Shown: positions 8,850 to 18,824, counted from the stretch's first letter. The stretch: DNA of 64,000 nucleotides from Clostridium putrefaciens (GCF_900461105.1 NZ_UFWZ01000001.1:1550001-1614000); one strand, 5' to 3'. Notes: generated by a model from the letters alone, not told the origin. Numbers and translations: made by a program.

Positions 8850-10607
8850 TTATTTATATTTCCTTATTATTTCATTAAAATGATGATTTATGTCCTTATC
8901 TAGCTCATCTATAATAGAAAAATCATCATTTGGTACATTGTATTTCATTTTATATAATGATTCCATTATGTTTTTATCTATAATAACTGATATAGGTGTA
9001 CCTATTTTAACGGCCTTATTACCCTCATCATAAAAGCTTTCAATTACTTTTAACATTTTATACTGTTTTTCTAAAGGTACATAGGTGTCAAGATCATGGT
9101 AGGCATTTTGTTGTAAGAAAGCGACCTTTAAGCATTTAGCCACTTCCATTACTAGCCTTTGATCATCTGGTAGTACATCTTCACCTACAAGCTTTACTAT
9201 TTCACTTAACTTATCCTCTTCATAAAGAATTTTTAGCATCTTAGCCCTAAGTTCTATTATATCTTCCGCTATATTTTCCTGATACCAATCTTTTAATAAA
9301 TTAATATATCCACTGTAACTTGATAGCCAGTTAATAGCAGGGTAATGCCTTGCATAAGCAAGCTTTTTATCTAGACCTAAAAATGCTGAAACGAATCTTT
9401 TAGTATTTTGAGTAACTGGCTCTGAAAAGTCTCCACCAGCTGGTGAAACGGCGCCAATTACTGTTACTGATCCTTCGTTACCATTAAGTGTTTCAACATA
9501 ACCTGCTCTTTCATAAAATTCTGCAAGTCTTGAAGGTAAATATGCTGGATACCCTTCTTCTGCTGGCATTTCTTCAAGTCTCCCAGATATTTCTCTTAAG
9601 GCCTCAGCCCATCTCGAAGTTGAGTCTGCCATTATAGCTACGTGATAGCCCATATCTCTAAAGTATTCAGCTAAGGTTATACCTGTATATATACTAGCCT
9701 CCCTAGCTGCTACCGGCATATTAGATGTATTAGCTATAAGTACAGTTCTATTCATAAGTGCTAAACCTGTTCTAGGATCTATAAGTTTTGGAAAATCTTC
9801 GAGAACCTCTGTCATCTCATTCCCTCTTTCACCACAACCTATGTAAACTATTATATCCGCATCAGACCACTTAGCTAATTGATGCTGAGTCATAGTCTTA
9901 CCCGTTCCAAATCCTCCTGGTATAGCGCAGGTTCCCCCTTTTGCTATTGGGAAAAATATATCTATAACACGTTGACCTGTTATTAGTGGTTTAAATATAG
10001 TTTTTCTTTCTCTTACAGGTCTTGGAGTTCTTACTGGCCACTGCTGATATAATTTAAGTTCATGAACCTTTTCTCCATTATCTAACGTAACTATAACAGT
10101 TTCTATATTATAACTACCACTTTCTTTTACAGCTACTACATTTCCATGCATTTCTGATGGAACCATTAATTTATGAAGTATTGTAGGAGTTTCCTGAATA
10201 GTAGCATAAACATCTCCCGCTCTTAAATTATCTCCCACTTTAGCAATTACATTTGTATCCCATATCTTCTCTTCATCTAGTGATATAAGACCTATTCCCT
10301 CAGGTATAAACCCAGTAGATATGGAATTTATCTTTTCTAAGGGTCTTTCTATTCCATCAAATATATTTCCTAGTATACCAGGTCCTAGTTTAAGTGATAA
10401 AGGACTTCCAGTTGAAACCACGGCTTCACCTATTTTAAGTCCTCCTGTTTCCTCATAAACTTGTATTGTAGCGAGATCCTCTTCTAGTATAATAACCTCT
10501 CCTATGAGTTTTTTGTTACCTACAGTAACCATTTCTCTCATCTTAAAGCCTTTCATACCCTGAGCTTTTACTACAGGGCCATTTACTCCAATAATTTTCC
10601 CTTCCAT
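8850..10607 (-). CDS. atpA: V-type ATP synthase subunit A (catalytic)
   Basis: The catalytic subunit, 585 residues. After the beta-barrel (GVNGPVVKAQGMKGFKMREM) comes the non-homologous insert (HELKLYQQWPVRTPRP) that marks V/A-type subunit A. The P-loop is IPGGFGTGKTMTQHQLAKW, followed by YIGCGERGNEMTEVLEDFP with the catalytic Glu, and DSTSRWAEALREISGRLEEMP. All catalytic motifs look intact. It lies between atpE (11 nt) and atpB (12 nt). Confidence 0.97.
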   Translation of the reverse strand: MEGKIIGVNGPVVKAQGMKGFKMREMVTVGNKKLIGEVIILEEDLATIQVYEETGGLKIGEAVVSTGSPLSLKLGPGILGNIFDGIERPLEKINSISTGFIPEGIGLISLDEEKIWDTNVIAKVGDNLRAGDVYATIQETPTILHKLMVPSEMHGNVVAVKESGSYNIETVIVTLDNGEKVHELKLYQQWPVRTPRPVRERKTIFKPLITGQRVIDIFFPIAKGGTCAIPGGFGTGKTMTQHQLAKWSDADIIVYIGCGERGNEMTEVLEDFPKLIDPRTGLALMNRTVLIANTSNMPVAAREASIYTGITLAEYFRDMGYHVAIMADSTSRWAEALREISGRLEEMPAEEGYPAYLPSRLAEFYERAGYVETLNGNEGSVTVIGAVSPAGGDFSEPVTQNTKRFVSAFLGLDKKLAYARHYPAINWLSSYSGYINLLKDWYQENIAEDIIELRAKMLKILYEEDKLSEIVKLVGEDVLPDDQRLVMEVAKCLKVAFLQQNAYHDLDTYVPLEKQYKMLKVIESFYDEGNKAVKIGTPISVIIDKNIMESLYKMKYNVPNDDFSIIDELDKDINHHFNEIIRKYK

Positions 10608-10618
10608 TGTTTCACCTC

Positions 10619-11230
10619 CTAATCAAGCATTTCCATAACTTTAATACCTATTAATTCTTTACTCTCTTCAAGTTTTGAATATATGCTATTATCTATATTA
10701 AATCGTCCATCAAAATCTTTAATCATAATTCCTCCAATAAAGTCGTCTTTCGATACTTTAATTTCCACCCTTTTATCCATAAAACCTTCCGAAATAGCCT
10801 TTATTTGAGATTGATATTTATTAAGATCTCTATCTAAAACTATTAAATAATATTCACCTTTATTTAATAGTTTTAGATTCTTTGTTACTGTGCTCATAAG
10901 GTAATCTTCATACTCTTTTGAATTTACAAAGGTTAAAAGCTTATCTTTTATTTCTTTTATAGTAGTTTTTATAATATCATCCTTTAACCGTAACATCTCT
11001 CTTTGTTTATTCAAATTTTCTTTTGCAATAATGCCGCTTGCTTTAACGTTAGCCTTTCTTATGATTTCTCTTTCAGAAACCTTTTTGATCTGAGCAATTT
11101 TCTTTCTTTCAGCACTCATCTTAAGTTCTGCTTCTTCGTTAAATACTTTTAACTTTTCTTCTTTTTCTTCGTTTAATTTTTCATATATTATCTTTGAAAA
11201 CAAGCTTATTTTATCTTCAATGGTGGTCAT
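10619..11230 (-). CDS. atpE: V-type ATP synthase subunit E (peripheral stalk)
   Basis: 203 residues. The N-terminal half is a long charged helix (LNEEKEEKLKVFNEEAELKM... KKVSEREIIRKANVKAS) and the C-terminal half is globular, as in subunit E of the peripheral stalk. The ending GGIMIKDFDGRFNIDNSIYSKLEE is typical of the family's C-terminal domain. It pairs with the small G/H-type subunit encoded first in the operon. The gap to atpA is 11 nt. Confidence 0.9.
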   Translation of the reverse strand: MTTIEDKISLFSKIIYEKLNEEKEEKLKVFNEEAELKMSAERKKIAQIKKVSEREIIRKANVKASGIIAKENLNKQREMLRLKDDIIKTTIKEIKDKLLTFVNSKEYEDYLMSTVTKNLKLLNKGEYYLIVLDRDLNKYQSQIKAISEGFMDKRVEIKVSKDDFIGGIMIKDFDGRFNIDNSIYSKLEESKELIGIKVMEMLD

Positions 11231-11242
11231 GTATTAAACCTC

Positions 11243-11551
11243 CTATATCTTAAGTCCAATAGATTCTTTTATATACTTAACTATTGCATCATTGCCCTTA
11301 ATAGAACCGTGTCTATCTGGTATTTCAGCAAGTAATGGCCCCTCTTTTGAAACCTTAATCTTATCAACCTCATCTCGTATTAAAAGACCTATTTTTTCTG
11401 TTATTATTATAATTCCTATTTCTTTATGACCCTTTAGTTCTTTTATCTTCTCTAATATTTCTTCCTTTGAGTTTAGTACTATACCGTCTATACCAGCCAT
11501 TTTCATTCCAACTACAGTATCTACATTATCACTTATTAAAAAACTTTTCAT
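11243..11551 (-). CDS. atpF: V-type ATP synthase subunit F
   Basis: 102 residues, the usual size. Subunit F binds subunit D in the central rotor and can regulate ATP hydrolysis. It has the Rossmann-like start (FLISDNVDTVVGMKMAGIDGIVL) and the GIIIITEKIGLLIRDEVDKI strand-helix pattern of the family. It lies 15 nt after atpK and 12 nt before atpE. Confidence 0.9.
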   Translation of the reverse strand: MKSFLISDNVDTVVGMKMAGIDGIVLNSKEEILEKIKELKGHKEIGIIIITEKIGLLIRDEVDKIKVSKEGPLLAEIPDRHGSIKGNDAIVKYIKESIGLKI

Positions 11552-11566
11552 GATTATCTCCTTAAA

Positions 11567-11989
11567 TTATAATCTTGAAAGTATCATTATAGAAATTATA
11601 AGACCATATATAGCGATACCTTCACCAAGACCAACATATATAAGAGTTTTACCTAATATCTTAGGATCTTCAGAAACAGCTCCAAGCGCAGCAGAACCAA
11701 CAGAACCTACAGCATATCCAGCTCCAATAGTAGCAAGTCCTGTAGAAAGACCAGCTGCTAAGTATCCAAGTCCTGATGCACCAGCAGAAGTAGCTTCAGC
11801 TGCATGAGCTATACTTGGTATATTCATAACTAAAGCTGCAGTTACAACTGGTACAAATATACTTAAGTTTATCTTTAATGCTTTTCTCATCTTTTCTTTT
11901 CCGCTTATTTCATCTTTTCCTTTTTGTATAGTCCCGTAAGTTAAAGTTCCTACAACAACGCAAAATGTTAATGTTAATAATATCATCAT
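11567..11989 (-). CDS. atpK: V-type ATP synthase subunit K (membrane rotor ring), with extra N-terminal segment
   Basis: The proteolipid subunit that forms the ion-translocating ring. The 140 residues show four hydrophobic segments: about 1-20, 40-63, 73-98 and 115-140. The last two form the canonical hairpin (GLGYLAAGLSTGLATIGAGYAVG and VGLGEGIAIYGLIISIMIL), with the ion-binding Glu in GLGEG. The first two segments precede it across a charged loop (KGKDEISGKEKMRKALK) and look like an added hairpin or cleavable leader, because only one Glu-bearing hairpin is evident. Whether Na+ or H+ is carried cannot be read safely here. It lies between atpI and atpF. Confidence 0.9.
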   Translation of the reverse strand: MMILLTLTFCVVVGTLTYGTIQKGKDEISGKEKMRKALKINLSIFVPVVTAALVMNIPSIAHAAEATSAGASGLGYLAAGLSTGLATIGAGYAVGSVGSAALGAVSEDPKILGKTLIYVGLGEGIAIYGLIISIMILSRL

Positions 11990-12021
11990 AATAAATACAC
12001 CTCTTAAAATTATTTTTAGTC

Positions 12022-14001
12022 TTATCTTTTGATTAAATTAAAATCTACTTTTACTGGTTCGAAGGGAATTCCGGCACCTTCATAGTACTTACTAAATAGT
12101 TCGTAATATTGAAGTCTTAATCCTTGAATAAATACTATAAGTCCCTCTAACCCAATTATAATTATATTACCTAAAATCAATATAAATACTGAGGCTACAC
12201 CACTTTTAGTCATCTTCGCCATAGCTGAAAAAGCTACAAAAAGACCTACGTGGTTTAGTGCAAATGCTCCTACCCTTATAAATGAAATAGTATTAGAAAA
12301 CATAGAAAGTAAAGTTTCTATAACTTCGAAGCTTGCCTCTATGAAATAATCCTTAGCACCATCAACAAATAGAGGTCTCTTTCCCTCTATTAAATGAGCT
12401 AAAGGTTGTTTTAACAAAATAGAAATTAGACATAAAACAAGAAATACTATCCATACTCCAGTAGGCAATATTTCTTTTTTAAATACCTTACTTACAACTA
12501 ATGTTAAAGCAGCTATATAAAATAAGAAACCAGCTAGACCCTCCTTACCAAATATACCGTGTTCTATATCCTTTTTCTTAAAGCTATTAATAATCCCTAA
12601 TATAAATCCAAGTATTAAAAAGGAACAACCAAATACAATTGCCCATATTAAAATGTCGTTTATATCCTCCATTGGTCTAATTAATAATGCGTCAATTATC
12701 TCTTCAGATCCAAATATACTACCATATAAGAATCCAAATACCATAGAACTTAAGCCTATTCTGGATAAAATACCTCCAAGATTCACTCTTTTTTTCTTAT
12801 ATTTTAAGAAAAGTCCTCCAAGTAAAAGCACTGCACCTTGACCTACATCACCAAACATGGCACCAAACATTATAGTGTATGTTATAGCAAGAAACATAGT
12901 TGGATCAATTTCTGTATATGTTGGTATTCCATACATTTGAACCATACTTTCAAAGGGTTTAATTATAGAATTGTTTTTTAGTTTAGTAGGTGGTATTATA
13001 TCTTTATTATTTATTTCTTTTGGTGTCTTTTTAATAAAGATTATTCCTTCTTCAAATGAATTTAATAACTCTTCAAGATCACCCATAAGTGTATAAGGAA
13101 CCCATCCTGACAAATAAAAGAACTCATTAGTACGAGCAGCGGTCTTCTTTATTTCTAGAGACTTTTTCTCTAACTCATAGCTATTTTCTAATGTTCTTAT
13201 TCTTTTAGAAGACCTTATTAAGAATTCTTTCATTTTACTTTCTACTAAAGCTATTTTAGATTTATTACCTTCCTCTTCTAATATAAGTCCACGCATGATT
13301 TCTTTTGGAGTACCCTTATATTCATAAGGTAAAAGTATTTCTTCACAATTAGCTGATTTAAAAATTCTTTCTGCCTCAGAAATTAAAAGTTTTGGAGTAA
13401 AGGATATAAATATTATAAAATCTTGTTCTTTATGAACAGTTGTAACTGCTGATGGTATGTTTTCATAGTTGGCTCTTATTTTATTCATATTTTCTTTACT
13501 TACTTTATATAGCCCTACCTTGAAATTTTTCATATGGGACATATCTTCTAACTTAAAGGAAGCATCCTTTAAAAAATTAAAAGCCTGGTGAGTACTTTCT
13601 AGATATTGTACTCTTTCATTTAAAGCTTCATATTCTTTATGTAATTCATCAAACTCACTAAAAATCTGTTCTGTTTCCTTTTCTATTAATTCATAATCAT
13701 AAATTACATCCATAAAATTTTCTTTAGGTATATTGAAATATGCCCTTTGTTCTTCTAGTTTTTCTAAACGCTTTAAATTTAAACTAAACTCCCTATCATA
13801 AACGTAAGGTCTAATATAACTTACATCCATCAATGTTTCTATATTATCTTCTGACGTCTCTAGCGAAAAATCCGAAGAATCTATTTCTTGAAGCGCATTT
13901 ACCGGATGAATGTAGCCTTCTAATGCCAAGTTTTTAGTAAGCTTTTCGAAATCTAAAAAGGATCCAATCATATTTACCATATACATTTTTTCTACGGACA
14001 T
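12022..14001 (-). CDS. atpI: V-type ATP synthase subunit I (membrane stator, a-subunit homologue)
   Basis: 659 residues: a cytoplasmic N-terminal half with coiled coil (about 80-130 and 230-300) and a C-terminal half with about seven membrane segments. Conserved elements are GIPTYTEIDPTMFLAITYTIMFGAMFGDVG and FSNTISFIRVGAFALNHVGL, the latter holding the essential Arg of the ion channel. It anchors the peripheral stalk and forms the half-channels against the K ring. It is the third gene of the operon, 18 nt after subunit C. Confidence 0.95.
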   Translation of the reverse strand: MSVEKMYMVNMIGSFLDFEKLTKNLALEGYIHPVNALQEIDSSDFSLETSEDNIETLMDVSYIRPYVYDREFSLNLKRLEKLEEQRAYFNIPKENFMDVIYDYELIEKETEQIFSEFDELHKEYEALNERVQYLESTHQAFNFLKDASFKLEDMSHMKNFKVGLYKVSKENMNKIRANYENIPSAVTTVHKEQDFIIFISFTPKLLISEAERIFKSANCEEILLPYEYKGTPKEIMRGLILEEEGNKSKIALVESKMKEFLIRSSKRIRTLENSYELEKKSLEIKKTAARTNEFFYLSGWVPYTLMGDLEELLNSFEEGIIFIKKTPKEINNKDIIPPTKLKNNSIIKPFESMVQMYGIPTYTEIDPTMFLAITYTIMFGAMFGDVGQGAVLLLGGLFLKYKKKRVNLGGILSRIGLSSMVFGFLYGSIFGSEEIIDALLIRPMEDINDILIWAIVFGCSFLILGFILGIINSFKKKDIEHGIFGKEGLAGFLFYIAALTLVVSKVFKKEILPTGVWIVFLVLCLISILLKQPLAHLIEGKRPLFVDGAKDYFIEASFEVIETLLSMFSNTISFIRVGAFALNHVGLFVAFSAMAKMTKSGVASVFILILGNIIIIGLEGLIVFIQGLRLQYYELFSKYYEGAGIPFEPVKVDFNLIKR

Positions 14002-14019
14002 GAATTCACCCCCCTGTTA

Positions 14020-15060
14020 TCAATGTTTAATGTTTATATACTTTTTTGAATCATTATCATCCATTTCATACCTCTTTTGCTCTAATATAGAGATTATTTC
14101 TCTTATTTCTATCCTATATAAAATTAAATAACTTATAACCACACTAAAATCCGACCTGTTTTCTCTTATAAATTTATTGAAATATTTCTTTTGAAATTCT
14201 TTTTCTCTAAGTTCGATAGTATTTGAATTATCAACTTCATAAATCCATGCATAATGTGTTTGTTCTATTACATCATGAAAATCTTTAATAGTTTTAGTGT
14301 AACATAAGCTTTTAATATCCTCTGGTGATAGCTTATAACCATCGTAAATTGTGTAGTTAAATAATTCCTCTTGGGTTATATCATAAAACTTTTTGCCCCT
14401 ATATATCCAGCTTAAATTAGATAAATCAGCCTCTAACCCAATTATAACTTTAAGTATTTCTTTGTTTTGCTTATCTAAGTGTTTTAGCTCTTTTCTTAAA
14501 ATAGAAAAATACACAAAATCAAGTTCTGTTTCAATTCTAAATAGCCCCTTTTTTGACACATCATTAGCTAAGTTCTTTATCCCATGGTAATATATACTTC
14601 CCTTTAATCTTTCTATTACTTCATCCGTTGATTTTGAAGATAAGAGATATCCATAATCTATAGTATTTAAACTATTTTCAGCAACAAGCTTACTTTCAAT
14701 TACATCTTTGTCTCTACCTATATATTTACCTCTTATTATCACTTTTAAGTCTTCAATTTCCCACTTTAAGAATAAGTTTTTAACGAGCTTTCTATATTCA
14801 CCATTGAAATAATTAATGAATTTATTAAATACTTTTGTGTAATATTTATTTAAAATAATTTCTAAATACCCTCTATGAATGTTATTAAAATCGTAATTTT
14901 GAAGCAACTCCCCATATCTAGTGTTTTCTTTTAAGTACATTAAAGCAGTTTTCAAATCCTTGCTTTGAAGTAATTTTAAAAAGTCTTCTTCTTTAAGCAT
15001 CTTTCCTTTTAATGCTTTCACCTTAGCATTTACCGCAGTAAACTTAACATCATTTCCCAT
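14020..15060 (-). CDS. atpC: V-type ATP synthase subunit C (AC39/d family)
   Basis: 346 residues, all helical. Subunit C/d caps the membrane ring and receives the central stalk D/F. The start (FTAVNAKVKALKGKMLKEEDFLKLL) and a central LEADLSNLSWIYRGKKFYDI block match the AC39 family. The family is weakly conserved, but position between the G/H-type and I subunits makes the call firm. It follows the first gene by 12 nt. Confidence 0.88.
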   Translation of the reverse strand: MGNDVKFTAVNAKVKALKGKMLKEEDFLKLLQSKDLKTALMYLKENTRYGELLQNYDFNNIHRGYLEIILNKYYTKVFNKFINYFNGEYRKLVKNLFLKWEIEDLKVIIRGKYIGRDKDVIESKLVAENSLNTIDYGYLLSSKSTDEVIERLKGSIYYHGIKNLANDVSKKGLFRIETELDFVYFSILRKELKHLDKQNKEILKVIIGLEADLSNLSWIYRGKKFYDITQEELFNYTIYDGYKLSPEDIKSLCYTKTIKDFHDVIEQTHYAWIYEVDNSNTIELREKEFQKKYFNKFIRENRSDFSVVISYLILYRIEIREIISILEQKRYEMDDNDSKKYINIKH

Positions 15061-15072
15061 TCTATATCACTC

Positions 15073-15387
15073 CTAAAGGGAATGGATTATTTCATTAAAG
15101 ATTTCGTCTATGATTTTAACTTTGTTATTTTCATATATTTCTTTAACAACACTTAACTGCTTTTCTTTTTCAATTTTTATGTCTTTAGCCTTATTTTCTG
15201 CATCACTTATACTAGACGAGAGTATGCTTATTTTTTTACTTTTAAGTTCCTCATCAGAGTCTTTATTCATAGCTTTGATTGATTCTTCTAGTTCCATTTG
15301 CTTTTCATCTATTAGCTCCATAATGTTTTTTCGATAATTTTCTGCATCTTTGTCAATATCAATAATCTTGTTTATTACAAAATCCAT
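15073..15387 (-). CDS. V-type ATP synthase small coiled-coil subunit (G/H type, peripheral stalk)
   Basis: 104 residues, almost entirely one charged coiled coil (KDAENYRKNIMELIDEKQMELEESIKAMNKD and following). This is the expected partner of subunit E in the peripheral stalk, called G or H in other species. It is the first gene of the operon and starts from a strong site (GGAGGTGG 4-5 nt before the ATG at 15387). The sequence family is too low in complexity for a name by itself; position decides the call. Confidence 0.85.
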   Translation of the reverse strand: MDFVINKIIDIDKDAENYRKNIMELIDEKQMELEESIKAMNKDSDEELKSKKISILSSSISDAENKAKDIKIEKEKQLSVVKEIYENNKVKIIDEIFNEIIHSL

Positions 15388-15874
15388 TTAACCACCTCCT
15401 GCATGTATATCTTTGTGCATTCATATATTCTATTCCTATCCTAAGCATTTGAAAAATAGAGCTTATCATAGCTAGGCTATGCTACAACAAGATTTTATGA
15501 TATTAAAGGTTTTAATCTAAATGGTTACCTTTTTAAAGTCTTAAATCTCCATTAATAACCTTATTTGAAGTAATTTAAAATAAATATATTTAATGCCATA
15601 GTCGCAATTTTCAATGTATATCTATGATAATGTTTTCTGTAAATTAACATGCAGCCCTCTTATATCATTGGGTTCAACTTATCTAAATATTGTAATTAAT
15701 CTTTAGATAAATGTAAGCTAGATTTAGTAGAACATATAATCCTAAAATCTAGCTTATATTTATATTTATATTTATATATCAATTAGACATATTTTGCCCA
15801 AAAAATATGTATATATTCTTAATATTTCAATTATTATATTTTATAAACTTATATATGTATATATACTACATAAT
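15388..15874. other. Intergenic region upstream of the V-ATPase operon
   Basis: No credible gene in these 487 bases. It must hold the operon promoter on the minus strand, but I see no single convincing pair of boxes. An inverted repeat CATAGC-CTA-GCTATG lies at about 15469-15483, roughly 90 nt before the first start codon, and could be an operator or hairpin. A second, imperfect stem at 15709-15756 (TAAGCTAGATTT with its complement) has no clear T tract; it may end the helicase relic that lies to the right. Confidence 0.4.
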
Positions 15875-17190
15875 TTATACAACATTTATATATTGTTTTG
15901 GTATTAAGCTTATAAATCTACTTTCTTCACCCTGTCTATAATATCCCCCTTCCGTATTACAAGTAATGTAAAGACTCTTCTTAGCTCTTGTAATAGCTAC
16001 ATAAAATATTCTTTTCTCTGCCTCTAGATTTTGTGTTTTTATCGCCGTATATGATGAAAAGGTATTTTCTTGTACACCTGAAACAAATACAGTATCATAC
16101 TCTAAACCCTTTGCTTGATGAACTGTTATTATTGATATCCTAGGTTTCTTAGTTCTATTAATAATTAGAGCTTCTAGTTCACCATTAGAAAGCGATGTAA
16201 TTTTAATTATATCTTGAAGCGAATCTTTACTAGATTTGCTCTTATCATCAAGCTCTTTTAACAACACATAAAAGTCCCTTAATCTTTCAATTTTACTTCT
16301 ACCTTCATCACCAGTGTACAGTGTCTTAATATTGAAATCGTCTACTGTCTTACCAACAATTTCGTAGGGTCTTATATCTGGGAATACTTTTCCCCATACA
16401 TAAGTACATCACTATCAATAAAGTCTGATAATGCTATTCCTAGTTTCTTAAACTCATCACTTTCAATAGCATCAAAAGTCTTATCACCTACACCTGTAGG
16501 TAATCGTTTCGCAATCGTCTTCAAGCCTATAGAGTCATACCTATTAGAGGTAAGATTTAAAAAAGCTATTATATCCTTTATTTCTTACCTTCTAAAAAAC
16601 TTGAATTAATCTACTAATATAAATTCAAAGTTTGCAGCTTCATAGCTCATAATTCTTTTAAATTCTCCACCTAATTTTACATTGTAATTGTTATCCCTAC
16701 TTAGTACACAGATATTATCTAAAGTTCCTGTTCTATCTACTAAAGATGTTACTTCATTAAATATAAACCTTGCCTCTTCCCTTAGATTACCCGCTACCTT
16801 TAAAGAGATTTTATCCCCGTCTTCCATGGCTCTTGATATAATACCTTCCTCGTACAAACCTTTCGTTTCTATAGGAAATGCATTTTGAAGATAACTTACT
16901 GTAGCTTTTGTTAAATTTCTTGTAGCTCTATAATTTATCCGATGGCTACCATCCGTAAATAGTTTGAAACTTATCTACACATATTAAAACATTATTACCC
17001 TCAAATAACATTTCGATCATTTAGTATTCTATAGTACTTGTATGTTGTACTTCATCTATCCATCATTTCTTTGCAGGCTTTATTTGTAAAAGTAATACAT
17101 AAAATTTCCGAAGGTTTAGCCCTCCCCTTATTAATTATATTTACAATCCGCTTAGATAAGGTATCAGTTTTACCTGTACCCGCCGATGCA

Positions 17191-17203
17191 AGTAATATAA
17201 TAT
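17191..17203. repeat. 13-bp target-site duplication, left of IS30 copy 1
   Basis: AGTAATATAATAT, repeated at 18419-18431 on the other side of the element. Removing the element and one copy restores the helicase reading frame. Confidence 0.85.
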
Positions 17204-18418
17204 GACAAATTGCAATAACAAATTGAACTAATTTCTATTTATGACTTAAATCGTTGAAATTACTTAGGCTGCATATATTATATCTAACTGTGCTTCAAAT
17301 AGTTCCTCTGGAGTTTTGTATTTCAGTATCCTTCTAGGAAGGGTGTTCATCCAATCTTCTATGAATGCAATGTCATCAGCACTATAGTCTGACATACGTT
17401 TCCCCTTAGGGATAAAGCGACGTATCAGGCCATTATGACGTTCATTAGTTCCTTTTTCAAATGAGGAATATGGATGAGTGAAATACACTTTTGTATCAGA
17501 GTCAACTTCAATTGTGGATAAATCGGAAAATTCAGAACCGTTATCGCCTGTTATTGTTTTGAATACTTGGCTAAACTTATCGCCATATAAGTTACGGATG
17601 CTGCTAAGTTCATTCATAACTGCGTCAGCAGTCTTAGATACAATTCTACGCACAATGGCATTCCTGGTATTACGTTCAAGAATGGTTAAAAGTACACAGT
17701 CATTACCTGATTTTTCACCAATCACTGTATCAATCTCCCAGTGACCAAATTCTTCACGATTATTTATGTGACATGGACGTTCTTCAATACTTTTACCAAG
17801 CTTTTTCTTATGCTTTTTGATCATTGTTGACTTAGTATTCCAGCGTAGCTTTATTGGTAAGTCTGCATTTTTAACAAGTAGCAACCCAAGATCAATATAG
17901 TTATACAAGGTCTTGGTGCATACCATTTGAAAACGCTCAAACTTACCAGTTTTAAGCGCATTACCTACACAAGCATCAGGTGACCATGAATCATGCTGTA
18001 TCTTAGTTACAACATAGTTAATGAAGTCAGAGCATTCTAAACGCTTAAATGTACGACATGAATTAAGACGATGTTTTTTATAAACGGCTTCGCCTGTATC
18101 TGCAAGGTAAATCTCAATACATTTTCCTTGTTTAATTTGAGTAGTAGTACCACGTCGTATTTCATTTAGAACAGTATTTATAGGACGATTAAGCTCTTTA
18201 GCTATCCTATATGCTGAAAACCCATCTTTAAGACGAAGTTGAATAGTCATGCGCTCTTCAAAATTCAAGTGTTTATTTTTACGTGATTTTATGTTACTAT
18301 TTGGGTAGTCCATAGTGATTATCCTCCGTGTATATGTTTTTGTTTGACGATTAAATCATAACACAGAATAATCCACTATGGATTTTTTTATTAGTTCAAT
18401 TTCATTCTACAACAAGTC
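17204..18418 (-). mobile_element. IS30-family insertion sequence, copy 1 (1215 bp)
   Basis: The ends are GACAAATTGCAATAACAAAT on the left and, reading inwards from the right, GACTTGTTGTAGAATGAAAT; both continue into a shared TTGAACTAA. This gives an imperfect terminal inverted repeat of about 28 bp. It is flanked by 13-bp direct repeats (17191-17203 and 18419-18431). I see no difference from copy 2 at 26055-27269, which points to recent activity. It carries one transposase gene and interrupts the helicase pseudogene. Confidence 0.9.
17264..18313 (-). CDS. IS30-family transposase (copy 1)
   Basis: 349 residues, intact. An N-terminal HTH region (LNFEERMTIQLRLKDGFSAYRIAKELNRPINTV) is followed by the IS30-type DDE domain: Asp in HWEIDTVIGEKSG, Asp in TGDNGSEF, and Glu in SSFEKGTNERHNGLIRRFIPKG. 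The ending ILKYKTPEELF is typical. The start at the ATG at 18313 has GGAGGATAAT upstream. Its sequence is the same as that of the protein at 26115-27164. Confidence 0.95.
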   Translation of the reverse strand: MDYPNSNIKSRKNKHLNFEERMTIQLRLKDGFSAYRIAKELNRPINTVLNEIRRGTTTQIKQGKCIEIYLADTGEAVYKKHRLNSCRTFKRLECSDFINYVVTKIQHDSWSPDACVGNALKTGKFERFQMVCTKTLYNYIDLGLLLVKNADLPIKLRWNTKSTMIKKHKKKLGKSIEERPCHINNREEFGHWEIDTVIGEKSGNDCVLLTILERNTRNAIVRRIVSKTADAVMNELSSIRNLYGDKFSQVFKTITGDNGSEFSDLSTIEVDSDTKVYFTHPYSSFEKGTNERHNGLIRRFIPKGKRMSDYSADDIAFIEDWMNTLPRRILKYKTPEELFEAQLDIIYAA

Positions 18419-18431
18419 AGTAATATAATAT
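18419..18431. repeat. 13-bp target-site duplication, right of IS30 copy 1
   Basis: AGTAATATAATAT, identical to 17191-17203. Confidence 0.85.
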
Positions 18432-18760
18432 TTCTATCTAGTTCATTTACTAGAGTTTGTTGCTCCTTATTTAAGTTCATTTTATCCAATCCTAAACCTT
18501 ATTAATATTTTGTATATTCTTATTAGTCTTTTAATAATTTAGCATTGATATCATAATCCGAAAAACACATTCTCTAATTTACTTATTTACTCTTAATTGC
18601 TTAAATATTATTCAATAATAACTATTATAACAAATGTAGTTATATTTAAAAGAGCTATTATTCATATTCCAATACCTCACTCCATTAATTACCTTAGTTG
18701 TTTTCTTCTTCAATATATAAATGCATTTAATATAAATATGTGTAATCTTAATTTAAAATC

Positions 18761-18789
18761 TTTACTTATACAAGTATATATACTATAAT
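18761..18789 (+). promoter_or_regulatory. Probable promoter of the dndBCDE-A operon
   Basis: TTTACT (18761-18766), a 17-nt spacer and TATAAT (18784-18789) lie 35 nt before the dndB start codon. Between them and the gene are a TACGTACGTA palindrome (18806-18815) and the AGGAGGTG ribosome site. The palindrome could serve as an operator, since DndB is known to repress dnd transcription in other bacteria; that link is inference. The rest of 18481-18760 shows no convincing gene. Confidence 0.6.
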
Positions 18790-18824
18790 TTACTCAATAT
18801 ATTTACGTACGTAGGAGGTGTGTT

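Larger units (their letters stand above)
15875..18480 (-). pseudogene. UvrD/PcrA-like superfamily 1 helicase, decayed and cut by IS30
   Basis: Pieces of one SF1 helicase can be read in order. The N-terminus starts at the ATG at 18480 (MNLNKEQQTLVNELDRNIILL). The Walker A piece at 17041-17203 is LLASAGTGKTDTLSKRI... FTNKACKEMMDR, then a stop. A middle piece lies at about 16606-16990. The C-terminus at 15875-16267 has ITVHQAKGLEYDTVFV and EKRIFYVAITRAKKSLYI. Joining the two IS flanks after removing one 13-bp repeat restores the frame exactly through NIILLASAGTGKT. Besides the insertion there are in-frame stops and internal losses, so the gene is dead on several counts. Confidence 0.85.

Noticed and set aside
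18597-18788. A 63-residue plus-strand ORF upstream of dndB
   Set aside because: No ribosome site and low-complexity Ile/Asn-rich composition. It overlaps the dnd promoter region.
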